Below are positions 1-15,732 of a stretch of DNA of 64,000 bases, in pieces. Source of the DNA: Atrina japonica (taxonomy: Eukaryota > Mollusca > Bivalvia > Pterioida > Pinnidae); NCBI GenBank assembly GCA_030159075.1, contig BROG01000241.1:496001-560000 (forward strand), given 5' to 3'. Each line of letters begins with the position of its first letter. Positions within the stretch are counted from its first letter, which is position 1. The position numbers were made by a program, and so were the translations under genes. Under the pieces are notes generated by a model, which saw nothing but the letters and a program-made list of their open reading frames with translations, ran no database searches and had not been told where the DNA came from.

Positions 1-490
1 AAGGTGTCATGTATCACATTCGAGTATAGATAGTTAGAGGTATCATGTATCACATTCAAGTATGGAGAGGTATCAAAGGTGTCATGGAGTATTAGACATT
101 CGAGTATAGATAGTTAGAGGTATCATGCATCACAGTCAAGTATGGAGAGTTAGAGGCATCATGTATCACATTCGAGTATAGATAGTTAGAGGTATCATGT
201 ATCACAGTCAAGTATGGAGAGTTAACGGTGTCATGTATCACATTCGAGTATAGATAGTTAGAGGTTTCATGTATCACAGTCAAGTATGGAGTGTTAGAGG
301 CATCATGTATCACATTCGAGTATGGAGAGTTAACGGTGTCATGTATCACATTCGAGTGTATGGATAGTTAGAGGTATCATGTATCACAGTCAAGTACGGA
401 GAGTTAGAGGTATCATGTATCACAGTCAAGTATGGAGAGTTAGAGGCGTCATGTATCACAGTCAAGTATGGAGAGTTAGAGGTGTCTTGT
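1..490. repeat. 36-bp minisatellite, block 1
   Basis: About a dozen imperfect copies of a 36-bp unit run head to tail, with cores such as tcatgtatcacagtcaagta and the linker gagagttagagg. Variants alternate between cacattcgagtata and cacagtcaagtatg. The array is cut by the window edge. Because 36 is divisible by three, the minus strand stays open for 85 codons, but the peptide is only a 12-residue repeat and I do not call a gene. Confidence 0.93.
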
Positions 491-983
491 ATGTTTTTTT
501 ACTTGTGAATACACACATCTAACTATAGAATTGGAATTCTTTTTTAGGATAAAATTAAATTTTTCAAATATGGAACAAATTTGATCACAATGATTTTTTT
601 TATTAGATAAAACTGATCTTTTCCATGATTGTTCCCTAACCATGTCTGCAATAAAACTCTTATTTTAACAACCCAATTTAGATTTATCATCATCTCTAAA
701 TTGGTTTTACATTAGTAAGCTGTAAGTACATTGAAATAAAGAATAATACCATTTATTCTGTCATATTTTATTGTATTATTTTATTTTCTATTCAGTAAGA
801 AAGATGGACATTTATATTTACAAGAAACACAGTAGAGAATAAACTACAAAAGGTTGTTTGGATGTGTGTAAAGGAAACTATTATGATGCATATTTTCATA
901 ATTCTAATTCCCTTGATAGATAAATTTGATAAAATAGGCAATATTACATCTCCATCATTTTTTTCTGATTCTACAGTACATGT
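491..983. other. AT-rich spacer, no gene seen
   Basis: AT-rich sequence without a credible ORF or RNA gene. It separates two blocks of the same 36-bp minisatellite, so it may be an insertion into one older array or a diverged part of it. Confidence 0.6.
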
Positions 984-1168
984 ATTTACAGTGAAGTATG
1001 GAGAGTTAGAGGCATCATGTATCAAAGTCTAGTATGGAGAGTTAGAGGCGTCATGTATCAAAGTCTAGTATGGAGAGTTAGAGGCGTCATGTATCAAAGT
1101 CTAGTATGGAGAGTTAGAGGCGTCATGTATCACAGTCTAGTATGTAGAGATAGAGGCGTCATGTATCA
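984..1168. repeat. 36-bp minisatellite, block 2
   Basis: Five copies of the same 36-bp unit as block 1, here with the variant atcaaagtctagtatggaga. These copies are more alike than those in block 1, suggesting local homogenisation. Confidence 0.9.
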
Positions 1169-1249
1169 CATGTATACATCACTAAAATATCTCATAGATA
1201 CCTTGATCATCAAGGTCATTGAGTATCAAATTTGTCCTAATTTTTTTTA

Positions 1250-1516
1250 GTGGCCGAAACTGTGGTTAGAGCATGATTGCTTCTCAAACCATGAAGTCTC
1301 TCACTTCTGGTCTGCACTGGTTGGAACCCTGCTGGAACCTAAGCTGGTTTTTGTAAGAAAGTTTGCCAATGTTTTCGCAGAAGGCTGATGCTATCCTCTC
1401 AGGTACATTGTAACCAGGCTGTCTCCTCCACCATTTAAAACTGACCACCACCATATAACATATAAACATTACTTGAGTGTGGCATTTAATACTTTTCAAA
1501 ATCAAATCAAATCAAA
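1250..1516 (+). mobile_element. SINE-like element, family B (copy 1)
   Basis: The sequence shares a long collinear stretch with 27819-28010: tctctcac-ttctggt, ggaacctaagctg, gccaat, gcagaaggctg, aggtacattgtaa and tcctccacca. The head (gtggttagagcatg) looks like a decayed tRNA box A, and the tail is a short run of caaat repeats. A 3' fragment of the family recurs at 41848-41945. This is a tRNA-derived SINE by structure; the family name is not known to me. Confidence 0.7.
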
Positions 1517-1536
1517 CTTAGTAAAGATGGTGGCAA

Positions 1537-2720
1537 CAAACACCATGTGATTGAAAACAGTAGCAACAGACATCTTGTGTTGAAAGAAGTGGCAACAAAC
1601 AAACAAACACTATGTGATGTAAAACCATGGCAGCAAGCACCATGATGTGTAAAACAATGGCAGCCAACACCATATGATGTAAAACCAGAGCAACAACAAA
1701 CACCATGTGATGTAAAACCATGGCAACAAACACAATGTGATGTAAAACCATGGCAACTAGCACCATATGATTAAAACCATGGCAACAACAAACACCATAT
1801 GATGTAAAACCATGGCAACAAGCACCATGATGTGTAAAACAATGGCAACAAATACCATATGATGTAAAGCCATGGCAACGACAAACACCATGTGATGTAA
1901 AACCATGGCAGCAAGCACCGTGATGTGTAAAACAAGGCAGCCAACACCATATGATGTAAAACCAGAGCAACAACAAACACCATGTGATGTAAAACCATGG
2001 CAACAAACACCATGTGATGTAAAACCATGGCAACAAACACCATGTGATGTAAAACCATGGCAGCAAGCACCATGATGTGTAAAACAAGGCAGCCAACACC
2101 ATATGATGTAAAACCAGAGCAACAACAAACACCATGTGATGTAAAACCATGGCAACAAACACCATATGATGTAAAACCATGGCAACAAGCACCATGATGT
2201 GTAAAACAATGGCAACAAACACCATATGATGTAAAGTCATGGCAACAACAAGCACCATGATGTGTAAAACAATGGCAGCCAACACCATATGATGTAAAAC
2301 CAGAGCAACAACAAACACCATGTGATGTAAAACCAGAGCAACAACAAACACCATGTGATGTAAAACCATGGCAACAAACACCATGTGATGTAAAACAATG
2401 GCAATAATAACCATGTGATGTAAAACAATGGCAACACACACCATGTTATATAATACCATGGCAACAAACACCAGCTAATGTAAAATAAAGAACCAAAAAA
2501 GTGGCACCATCATGTGACTTCAATCTATGTCAACAAACATCAGTTGTAAAACAATGGCAACAAACACCAAGTGATGTAAAATGTGTCAAAGAACATGATG
2601 TGATGGTAAAGTGGCAACAAAATGTGACTTCCAACAGTATTGTACAACATTGTTTGTTAAAAACACCATATGATGTAAACACTGGCAACAAACACCATGT
2701 GATATAATACTATGGCAACA
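1537..2720. repeat. 30/33-bp minisatellite
   Basis: About 37 copies of a unit such as accatgtgatgtaaaaccat followed by ggcaacaaac. The unit is 30 bp, with 33-bp versions carrying an extra caa. Copies decay toward the right edge after about 2480. Minus-strand ORFs of 317, 222 and 153 codons are products of the triplet-compatible period (Cys/His/Trp/Val-rich repeats) and are not genes. Confidence 0.94.
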
Positions 2721-5242
<2,522 letters not shown>

Positions 5243-5326
5243 CCGTTTGGGACTACGGTACTTTTTCCTCTTTTATAGACCTCAGGAAACAAAACATGGC
5301 TGGGAAATGTAATAAACAGAATATTT

Positions 5327-5421
5327 GACAATTGTTTTTGAATAACATTGTTATTACATCTCGTGAGACATGAGAATACATATTTAATATACATGTATTG
5401 TATTATTCAAAAACAATTGTC
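5327..5421. repeat. Inverted repeat with 19-bp perfect arms
   Basis: gacaattgtttttgaataa at 5327-5345 is exactly the reverse complement of 5403-5421, with a 57-bp loop. It lies between a (TA)n and a (TC)n tract, an arrangement typical of a MITE remnant. No target-site duplication was established. Confidence 0.8.
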
Positions 5422-5422
5422 A

Positions 5423-5527
<105 letters not shown>

Positions 5528-6200
5528 CTATGAATCCTGTAATATTGGAATGGAGAGGTAATTAATTTTTCTTTTAAAATAAACAGGGTTTTGAAATAAA
5601 CAGTTTATAATGGTAATAATGAAATTTGGCTTACATCACGTAGTGTTTTTGCCAAAATCATTTCAAATAAAGCAGGATTTCAATCTAGCTTGGTTCAATA
5701 CAAGTAGGTATGAATGTATTATATATGTGAATCAAGTATTTCACGTGACTACACACTATTACACTTCCTATACAAGTTCATGTAATAGGTTTGTACCATA
5801 TCTGTGATGCGGAATTGTATCGAATGTATTTCTTCTAGAAAACGTTTGCTGTGGTATTGTACTCTAAGTACCTTCTTTTCCTTGCACTGTCAATTTTTTA
5901 AGAGGTTTAAAAGAAAATATTATGTCCGTGTCCAATATTTTCTCTGTTCATGGATGAATTGTTGCTATTGTTTTCCCGATCTCATGTGTCTGAATAGATA
6001 GACGTGTAACTTTACACACAGCCAGATATATACAACAACGGTATATATTTTTACAAGCCTTTGAAGTGTAATTGATATTAACATTATTATAACACATGAT
6101 TAGCACTTCGTGACTAGTTACTTTAAGTAACAACTAAAACAGTTCAAATATGTGATAGCTTTCTTACTGTGTTCTGTTTTTATCACACACACACGCGCAC

Positions 6201-6264
<64 letters not shown>

Positions 6265-7359
6265 TTTCTGGTAGTTCCAGTGTTTCTGATGATCAATAAG
6301 TCACAGTCTTGCTATTCAAAGTCAATCAATTACCCGAATGTTTAATTATAGATTCTGAAGCTTACACAACTGGTATGTATGCCATTTGTGTCTTTATGAC
6401 CATTAAGTTTCCCTACTATTATCAATAATACCTATACATTTGAAATGATTTAATACTAAATCGAAATGTTTAGTAACATCCACATAGAATTTATTAAAAA
6501 TAAGCTCATGTTTGTTTTCATGTAGTGTTACATTGTCATATTTACGTACATTTACGAAGATATTAAAAACAATCGATGAATTGTCATAATATAGACTAAA
6601 TCTGCTAAAATAACATGATGACGGTCTATCGAACATATCGCGCTGATCATCACATTGGATCTCGGTTTTCTTTATGTAACTGCTTCACTAAAGGTCGCTA
6701 ATTTGCCCGCAAACGTAGACGTTTCTTTAGACATAACTCGAGTTACGGTTTTATTTACGTGCACGTAGTTTCAGTTTCACAAAAGGTCGTGAACATATGA
6801 TTACTCGTTAACCTACAACTAAGTTACATGTGAAATTAGTAGTAGTTTGGAACAGACGTAGACTCTGACGTAAGTTTATACGTAGGAATATTTAGACGTG
6901 AGTCTAGATTTACGTCTACACGTAAAGTTACGATCTTTAGCGAAACTGGCCTTATTCGTAACCATACGTTTGGTTTGCATGGCAAAGGCATTCAATGGTA
7001 AGAGAGGTACAACGTGTAACATGTGTTGTCTTACATCGTACAATTTAAATACATTATCACTCACGATATAGCTGATATTCTAATTAGTTTGACCGCTTGT
7101 GGAGAGAAGTGATAAATGCATTTAGCTGGCAACCGAGACCATTTTAAAAAAGGTGGTCGTCACAAGATGTGTTCAGTCCAAGTATTTGGGATGAAACATT
7201 AAACTGAGGTCCTATGTCACTACGCATGGAACGTTAATTCATGTACCCCTAAAGCTTCATTTGGTCTCAATCAGTTCAAAGAATGGTAACGTCCACTGAC
7301 ATACTCTAGGTGTGTATGATTGAAATAAAAAAAAATACCATAATTTTATGTCTAATTAT
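5528..7359. other. Intergenic, no gene seen
   Basis: AT-rich DNA containing a (CA)n microsatellite at 6184-6262. No coding region or RNA gene is supported. Around 7180-7250 a weak likeness to the SINE body (gaggtcctatgtcac, then acgttaa) may be an old fragment. Confidence 0.55.
6184..6262. repeat. (CA)n microsatellite
   Basis: A CA dinucleotide run, slightly interrupted near its left edge by cgcgcacct. Confidence 0.97.
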
Positions 7360-7730
7360 AAGGGGCATTTAGCTGAGTTTACCAAAAAGTATTAATTCAT
7401 ATTATTCATGTTATCATTCCTTTGACTACTTGTAGACGATGGACAATAACAAATAGAGCTATACACAGGCACAAGAAATCTAATATTCCCATATATTTGG
7501 TGAAAATAAGGCCAAGGCCAGTTTGGTACTCATATACAAATAGTACGGTTGAGTTAATCAATTGCAAACGAAAAAGTGCCAAACCTGGGTGTATCAAACA
7601 ATTTTCACAAAATGAATAGGGATTGAAGAATTTTTATGCCTACGCATATCTCGTTTGATATTTAAAATCAATGTAAGTAGTAAAATTGAAAAACAAAATT
7701 TGGGGGGAAAACACAGCTAAAACCCCTTTT
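7360..7730. mobile_element. MITE-like element, family M (copy A)
   Basis: The element is about 371 bp. The left end (aggggcatttagctgagttt) and the reverse complement of the right end (aaaaggggttttagctgtgt) form terminal inverted repeats. Inner motifs include ctacttgta, tacacaggca and ttttcacaaaat. Related copies lie at 39012-39283, 47846-48120 and 59089-59435. It has no ORF, so it would be a non-autonomous DNA element. The superfamily is not determined. Confidence 0.75.
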
Positions 7731-8221
7731 AATTTGCTCACTCTTGAAAAAGAACATTAGACCATTCTATCTACTGAATTTTGCGAGTCTAAATAAAAAC
7801 ATAGAGGTTGGTTAGTTAAAGACTATTCACTGCCTAAGTCCATAGCACAGGTCAAATTTTGCGACACTCAACATTTAGCTGTTGACGTTTGTATAAAAGT
7901 AAAAATTCTTGGCAGGATTAAAGCAACAGTTTAAGTCAATGGTGATATTACTTACCATTCACAGTTAATTTCCATATATTTGTAATCTTGCGTAAAAACA
8001 AATTTTTAAACAAAATATCAAGAAAGATCAACGTTATTTTAACGTTTTAATATAATATTTGATGTCAACAACTTTTGTCGAGCTAAACTTTTTCTATAGA
8101 AATAACGTGTAACATATTTCTTTTGCAAGCGATTGACATCCATCAGAACTGAAATAGATAACCGTCAATAGACGATTATGAATTTGCACCTATTCTAATT
8201 TGCACTTATTCTAATCTTCAC
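7731..8221. other. Downstream flank of the 444-residue gene
   Basis: AT-rich sequence expected to contain the 3' UTR of the minus-strand gene at 8222-9556. I found no clear AATAAA on the minus strand close to the stop codon. Confidence 0.5.
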
Positions 8222-9556
8222 TTATTCTCCAAAGTCCCCCATGGCTGCCTGAAATTCTTTACTGCATTTGAAATGAAAATTTGTAGCAGTTCTTTTGAAC
8301 ACGATTTGATTTCTTCTAATTGCAGAAGGAGGTGCAGGTGTAAACAAATGTGGAAATTTTGATTCTCGACTATTTTTCTGCTCATTTTTACCATCCTTTT
8401 TTAGATTTTCGTATCTTTTCTTATTTTCTTTATCAACAGTCCCAGATTCACTTTGTTCAGCCTCCTGCTTCTTTAATATTGATTTTGGTTTGGACGACCT
8501 ATGTCGTCTTTTTGGCCGCGATTTTTTAAGTGGAGGTAGACGCACCGGTCGTTTTGGCAGTAAGTTAAATTCGACTTTCCTGCTTTTTGTAGAAGCTTTT
8601 GCTCTACTTTCTTTGGAATTCACGGTTTGACAACTTTCTGACAGAGAGGTGGACGTCAATGTACTCACTGTACTTTTGTTGTCCTCCTCAGATACCGCAA
8701 GACTAGGCAAATGAATTCTTCTGTTATTTATATGTTCATGTGTGTCTTTGCTCTCTCTAGGTGAAATTATAAGTTTGTTGATTCTTGGAGACGTACTTTT
8801 GTGTTCTCTCGGTGACACACGTTCGGAATACTCTGAATTAGTTTCACTTTTACGATCCACCGATCGTAACGAACTTGGTCTTAACCTAAATTTTTCTGTC
8901 ATTTTTTGCGGTGAAAACACTTCTCTTTTCTCCCTTATTTTCCGTTCCTCCTCTTCGAGAAATCCGTGTATAGAATTCATGAATTCACTATTTTCAGAAT
9001 ACCTCTCCTTAAGGTCTTCTATTTCCCTTAAATTTCGTCTCCAAAAATTCTCGTCAAATTCACTCTTTGAAAATGAATATGGTCTACTCCATGTCGATGT
9101 TGTGCTTGTTTCTGAAGGAGCCCTTTCTCTACCAATTCTAGTTAATCGTGGCAAGTAACTACTACTGTCTTTACTTCTCTCTGATAAACGGAATGATGAA
9201 AGATCGATAGATTTTGGAGAGCGTGATGGAGACACAACAACACCACTTATTATTGTAGATCCTCCCTCTGAACCAATTCTGGGATTTGACATTGCAGTCT
9301 TTGCCTCCACTACATCGAAATTTTGAATTTTATTTTTACTCGGCGGTGATCTCCTTCTTTCAACATCTCCAAGGAATTTCAGATGATCCAATCCTTTCTT
9401 ATAAGGAACCGTTATAACGGCAGAATCAATTTTTTTCCGAATGTCTGCGAATGTAGATTCCTTAGCATTATAACCTTTATTCGTTGCCTTTGCAAAATCT
9501 CGCTTTGAATATTTCATGTAACTAGGCAACACGCTGGAAGGCGAGTTTCGATCCAT
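8222..9556 (-). CDS. Intronless gene, 444-residue basic disordered protein, function unknown
   Basis: A single uninterrupted ORF in a region where chance ORFs reach under 100 codons, with varied composition, so I judge it a real gene. An in-frame TAA lies 9 nt before the ATG, which makes this the first possible start in the exon. I recognise no catalytic domain. The protein is rich in Ser, Lys, Arg and Glu and is probably largely disordered. Residues 171-213 form a charged, likely helical stretch. Three S-P-R sites (248-250, 256-258, 265-267) suit proline-directed kinases. A strongly basic block (344-358) could be a nuclear signal. KVEF (327-330) fits the RVxF PP1-docking consensus and SILK (359-362) matches the SILK PP1 motif, though in the reverse of the usual order. 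PP1 binding is inference. The lack of introns beside an intron-rich gene suggests a possible retrocopy or a naturally single-exon gene. Confidence 0.8.
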   Translation of the reverse strand: MDRNSPSSVLPSYMKYSKRDFAKATNKGYNAKESTFADIRKKIDSAVITVPYKKGLDHLKFLGDVERRRSPPSKNKIQNFDVVEAKTAMSNPRIGSEGGSTIISGVVVSPSRSPKSIDLSSFRLSERSKDSSSYLPRLTRIGRERAPSETSTTSTWSRPYSFSKSEFDENFWRRNLREIEDLKERYSENSEFMNSIHGFLEEEERKIREKREVFSPQKMTEKFRLRPSSLRSVDRKSETNSEYSERVSPREHKSTSPRINKLIISPRESKDTHEHINNRRIHLPSLAVSEEDNKSTVSTLTSTSLSESCQTVNSKESRAKASTKSRKVEFNLLPKRPVRLPPLKKSRPKRRHRSSKPKSILKKQEAEQSESGTVDKENKKRYENLKKDGKNEQKNSRESKFPHLFTPAPPSAIRRNQIVFKRTATNFHFKCSKEFQAAMGDFGE

Positions 9557-10741
9557 TTTCAGTTAATATCTCTTAGCGCCGTAAAATTACTTCGATGATT
9601 ATGGCGTTTTCATTTTCTCTAATGGAGATTAAATTGACGGATACTTAAAAATTCCCCGTTTTTGCATTTCACCACCTAGATGAAGTATTCGGTTCCAAAA
9701 TATATGTCTTACACAATCACATAAATACACATATAGCCATTTCAATTAAATACATGTTGCAATTAACACAAAACAATCCATACTGCTATACTCCATACAA
9801 TATGTTTAGAATGTCTCTTTTTCCCCAGGTAAAACTGTTTCATTCACTTTGGTCTATTAATTAAAATTTTATTTCATATCCTAATACAAACAAACAAGTT
9901 CGGCAAATACACGTACAAGAGTAAGTCGTGGAATGAGTAACACTATTAGTAAATAGAACAATAAAACGAACAATAAATGAATACGAATCCATGGCGCTTT
10001 AGGGACATTTTTAATAAGTAATGTGAAATCCAACGTTTAATAGTTTGTGCAGATAATACCGTAAACAAAAACTCTAGTTCTTATGAGGTACAAAAGATTG
10101 TAGAGAAGCATGTTACCCTATCTGATTAAATTTGATCTATAACGGATAAGAAAAAGAATAGATTATTCCATTGAAAACAGGTGGATCAGAAAATTATTGA
10201 TACGTAGAATTAGGCCAATCCAATTTCATTTTGTGGTCGACGTTCTAGATTATAGATATACATGCAATTTGTATCACAATTTATATTAAATATGTAAATA
10301 TAATATTTTTCTTGGCTTAAAATGGAATTGAAATATGTTGGAATAATGGTCAATTAATTGACTACTATTATAATGGTCTGTTCTCCAGGGAAATTTGCTT
10401 CTGTAAATATTTTAGTATATGACATGTAACCCGAGTAATTATAGTTTGTAGGTAGTGGTTGTAAAACATTTTTATGTCTGTTGCCGTGATAAATTTTCAC
10501 TCTTTATCTCCTAATTCATTACCTGAAAGTGAATTTCAATAAAACCTTTATCTACTCACAATCTACAGTGGGCTATCATTTTATTTAGAAAATAATATTT
10601 TAATTCGTTTTACATGTTTCATATCCGCCAATAATTCAGATGTATTTATGGTTGTATGCCAGTACAGTGGTATTCTTAAACGTCTCGTGTCTATAACAAC
10701 ACGTGGCTTCAGTTTTCATTCTGAAAGACTTGGAACTTTCG
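9557..10741. other. Intergenic, probable promoter side of the 444-residue gene
   Basis: AT-rich sequence upstream of the minus-strand ORF. No clear TATA element, ORF or RNA gene was seen. Confidence 0.5.
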
Positions 10742-11020
10742 AGAGCCGACGTGGCTCCGCGGTAGAGTGCTCGATTCGCAACCCGAAAGTCGCGGGTTCA
10801 AGCCTCGGCGGAGGCGGCTGGCTTTCCCTGTCCTTCGGTTGAGACAGTAAAAACCGAGGTCCCGTGTCACCGTAGGTGTAGGCACGTTAAAAGAAACATC
10901 ACTGCTGAAAGGCCGTAAGTGCCGAGCAAGGGCCAAAATTTGAAACCCTTCACCGGCATTTGGTGACGTCTCCATATGAGTGAAAGATTCTTGAGTGGGA
11001 TATAAAACAACAATATAACA
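10742..11020 (+). mobile_element. tRNA-derived SINE, family A (copy 1)
   Basis: The tRNA-like head has Pol III box A (tggctccgcggtagagtg, 10750-10767) and box B (gggttcaagcc, 10792-10802). It is followed by a conserved body with cacgttaaa, actgctgaaaggccgtaagt, gccgagca, cttcaccggcatttggtgac and gtctccatatgagtgaaa, and then an A-rich tail. It is collinear with 36525-36813. Possible diverged target-site duplications are agacttggaacttt (10726-10739) and agatttgaacttt (11020-11032). The body resembles bivalve SINEs of the MetaSINE type from memory; this is unverified. Confidence 0.9.
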
Positions 11021-13265
11021 GATTTGAACTTTGACTTCTAAAAAAAAACCATCACCTGTTGTCATACCTGTCCAGTCTGAATTTGAACCTAAAACCCATG
11101 GTTTCCCTGTCCAAGTGTCTACCACTATTTTATCTATTTTTATCCATTTACATTTTGTATTTGAATTCAAACTTCTTTATTTGTCCTGACTGACTCTATT
11201 CTTTTTGTAGAATATTGACTTTTTGTCTTAATCATTAATGACCTTTTGTCATAAAAGGGCAACTTCTTGTTCATTGGAGACACAGAAATTCTTAAAATAA
11301 GCCTATCTATTACATAGATATGTATGGAAAAGTTCTTTAATTCATCTGAACAAGTCGGGTATGAAAACTAACACAAAATTTAGGTTTAAACACCGAGAGA
11401 AAAAACAGTATTGGTGGTATCAATGACAGTGAAGATTCACGGCACTGTAGTAATGGATCAGGGGCAAGCCAAAAACTCCATATCTATTTTACACCGCATA
11501 AAATCGTCATGAAAAAGTTGGGAGGAAATTTTGCAAAATTAAGTTTTAAGGTAATAAATGATAGAAAAGTAAGTAAACCACAACTGATACGTCAAACAGC
11601 AAAAATGTATTTGTTTTGCAATTATATAGATCTATATACGTTACATTAGTGAATGCAATATACTAGTATCAATATACATTTATACCTGTCTATAAACGTC
11701 CTACCTTTAGATTTTCAGAGGTCCGTGTGTGTCCAGTTTTCACCCGATTTGCATATTGTCTCATGATTCTTCTTTCGGTTTATGTTTTGAATCTGTAATT
11801 TTTATATTCATTGACATCTCAGAATTGCGTTTGCAAAGGCAGTTTTAACGTAAATTAACTTAAAAACTGACGAAAAATATTTTGCATAAAGATTTTGCAG
11901 AATCCATAATTTATTTTATTCATCTATCATTAGGAAAACGACCATAATTTATTTGAGGTTGTCGAGACAGTTAGAAAGAAACGCACATCATTATCCTAGT
12001 TTATAAAAGTCAAGAATACCAAATTATTAATCGGAAGAGGGTTCACGAGACCATATACAAATCAACCAAGAGGTTGGATCAGGTGCCACGGAGGAGTAAT
12101 CATCCCCGTCGATCCGAATTAATGGAATTCAAAACAAATAAACAGATGAAAATAACAACAAAAACTAAACCTTAAAAATATATCGTCTTTGGAGTTTGTG
12201 GAGGACACTATATGTAAATTTTCGCCCCTGGATATCTTCGCCCTTTCACGACAGGATGCATATTCGCCCGTCTTTAATTCGCTCTAACTCACCAGCATCT
12301 TGCTTGAAAATTTCGCTTTCATATTAAATTTGCTCTCATATATGGACGAAAATGTTGAAAATCAAACGAGAGCAAAATTTCCATGTACACGGCATTTCAT
12401 TTATACAGAGACGCCACAAGATTTAAGTGCCCTAAATGAGGCATTCTGTGCAGTTATTTTAAAGCGTGTCACGCCTTCTGTCTGTTTCAAGTCTTATCCG
12501 ATTGACTTTAGTCAAAGAACCTAATAGGGATCTTTCCATACCCTTAAAATGTTGTCATTTATATTTGCGTAAATACGCCAAACAGTATTTAACCCTATGT
12601 AAATCTTATAAAAGTCTAGTAGGTACAATAAAAAGGTTTTTGTGAGGTTACATAAAATATTTAAATGTAAGATCATGTTAAACGTAAACATGGAACAAAT
12701 TTCTTTATATGAATGCATATAAAACTCTTAAACTAATGTCATCTTTGTAAAGAGGAGGGCATTTAATACATATCAATTTGAATTCTTGTGAATGACAGAC
12801 GTTAAACGTTAAAGATCACATTAGTCTTAAGAATCTATATTGATAAACAAAATATTTGTGTATATTATTTGAATAGAGTATAAAAGCTGTATTGTATATG
12901 CGAAGGTTACCAAAATTATGTTGTAAATTTTGAATGCACCGTGTTGGTGTAAATACAAAATTTACAAAATGAAAAATTATTTGAAAATTAACGAGACAAG
13001 CAAAGTCAACATAAAAGAAATTAAATGTTTGTGGCATTGACAACAAGAGATTAAATGTTCGTGGCATTGACAACACTATTTAAGAAGTTCTCATAAAAAT
13101 GTTGTTTTTTCCTATTTTTCTATCATTCAAAAATTCTTTTGCTATAAAAATAATTTGTTTTATTGTTTTCAAATGTTCCAACCCCATTCAGACGTGCAGA
13201 GTAGTGTATAGAACTCTTGTGTGGGATCCCCAGCATTTTATGCCATTTTTCCATTGCTCACCAAA
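11021..13265. other. Intergenic, no gene seen
   Basis: AT-rich DNA without a supported gene. A short ORF at 12300-12524 has no recognisable features. Near 13020-13070 a 37-bp piece (attaaatgtt-gtggcattga) is duplicated in tandem. Confidence 0.55.
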
Positions 13266-13880
13266 TTTGTATCCTGTCTCTTGTGCCTTGTACCCTGTCT
13301 CTTTAGCCTTGCTTACGGCCTCTTAAGTCTTGTATAATGTCTCTTGAGCCTTGTACCCTGTCTCCTGAGCCTTGTATACTGTCTGTTGAACATCTTATAC
13401 TGTCTCTTGAGTCTTTATACTGTCTCTTGAGTCTTGTATACTGTCTCTTGAGTCTTGTATACTGTCTCTTGAGCCTTGTATACTGTTTATTGAACATTGT
13501 ATACTGTCTCTTGAGCCTTTGTGTATACTGTGAGCCTTCTTGAGTCCTTTGTATATACTGTCTCTCTTGAGTCTTGTATACTGTCTCTTGAGCCTTGAGC
13601 CTTGTATACTGTCTCTTGAGCCTTGTATACTGTTTATTGAACATTGTATACTGTCTCTTGAGCCTTGTATACTGTCTCTTGAGCCTTGTATACTGTCTCT
13701 TGAGTCTTGTATACTGTCTCTTGAGCCTTGTATACTGTTTATTGAACATTGTATACTGTCTCTTGAGCCTTGTATACTGTCTCTTTATTGAACATTGTAT
13801 ACTGTCTCTTGAGCCTTGTATACTGTCTCTTGAGCCTTGTATACTGTTTATTGAGCCTTGTACACTGTCTCTTGAATCTC
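13266..13880. repeat. 21-bp minisatellite
   Basis: About 28 copies of a 21-bp unit (ctgtctcttgagccttgtat plus a), with variants gtttattgaacattgta and gtctcttgagtctt. The variants recur in an ordered pattern, suggesting higher-order duplication. Open frames on both strands (up to 221 codons) follow from the period of seven codons and are not genes. Confidence 0.95.
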
Positions 13881-14390
13881 CTGACGGATTTTGGTATGCG
13901 CAACAATAAAAAATGACTTTATACATCACAATCTGTGAAAACACACTTAAAATCGATTCCTTACTCATCTGGAAACATCACAGTGCGTTTTCTTGTTTTG
14001 TATAATTTATGTGTGCTACAAGGATGTCTTTTAAACGTTCGTGTCATATGTGTAGTTTTCTTTTTATGACATGTCAATTATCTTTTGCCAATATGCTGTA
14101 AATCTTGAAATTGTTGCTTCATGGCAAAATGGAATTATAGGAAACGATAGAATTATACAGAAATGTCAATGGAATATTTAACAGATGATTGGAGTACTGC
14201 TTCAACGTGAAAACATCAACAAGGATCGTTTTGAATGAACGATAATCTGATATGTAATCAAATTTTATCATATTGGGAGATTTTATGTCATTTTGGTAAA
14301 TTGGATGCATTCTGGATAACCGACAGTTAATTTGTGCTTACAGTTAAAACGGGTTGCCTCTGGCAAGTTTATTCTGGTAATAATGCCATT

Positions 14391-14490
14391 TATTCATTTC
14401 CAATTCAATTTTGGTAAACTGAAAATGATAACTGTAGTTATGTGTGTACTCATTTTCAATTTAGCAAAACTGGAAATGAATAAACGACAG
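14391..14490. mobile_element. Palindromic element, family P (copy 1)
   Basis: The left arm 14391-14428 (including ttggtaaactgaaaatga) pairs with the right arm 14450-14482 (tcattttcaatttagcaaaa and tggaaatgaata) across a loop of about 21 bp. A related palindrome with the same outer motif tggaaatgaataaacgaca lies at 20952-21046. Two copies of one foldback sequence suggest a MITE. Confidence 0.75.
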
Positions 14491-15521
<1,031 letters not shown>

Positions 15522-15560
15522 TCAGCGATCCGTATGATAGCACATTATATAGTAGAGATT

Positions 15561-15732
15561 AAACAACCAAGAAAAATTGTTTTGCACTACAACTTTCACT
15601 TGTATACAGATCTTCAGGTGCATTCCAAATTTGAATGCACATAAAAAGATCTGAATAAAAGCGAAAGGCCTAGTGCAAAACAGTTTTCTTCGTTGTTTTT
15701 ATATAGATAGATAGATAGATAGATAGATAGAT
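15561..15732. mobile_element. Foldback element with 54-bp arms plus (GATA)n tail
   Basis: The left arm 15561-15614 (with gttttgcacta and cagatctt) pairs imperfectly with the right arm 15646-15700 (aagatctg, tagtgcaaaac). Inside, gtgcattc and gaatgcac form a second stem, so almost the whole piece can fold into one hairpin. It sits between a (TA)n tract and a (GATA)n tail at 15703-15732. It is a MITE-like foldback with no ORF. Confidence 0.75.

Noticed and set aside
1..490. CRISPR-like array
   Set aside because: Units are directly adjacent with no unique spacers, and the genome is eukaryotic.
1518..2471. 317-codon minus-strand ORF
   Set aside because: It is a direct reading of the 30/33-bp minisatellite; other frames of the same strand are also open and give equally repetitive peptides.
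8742..9158. 138-codon plus-strand ORF
   Set aside because: A shadow of the 444-residue minus-strand gene.
10648..11170. ORFs of 64 and 153 codons
   Set aside because: They overlap the family A SINE on both strands and encode no recognisable domain.
13303..13968. 221-codon minus-strand ORF with overlapping plus-strand ORFs
   Set aside because: An artefact of the 21-bp minisatellite period.
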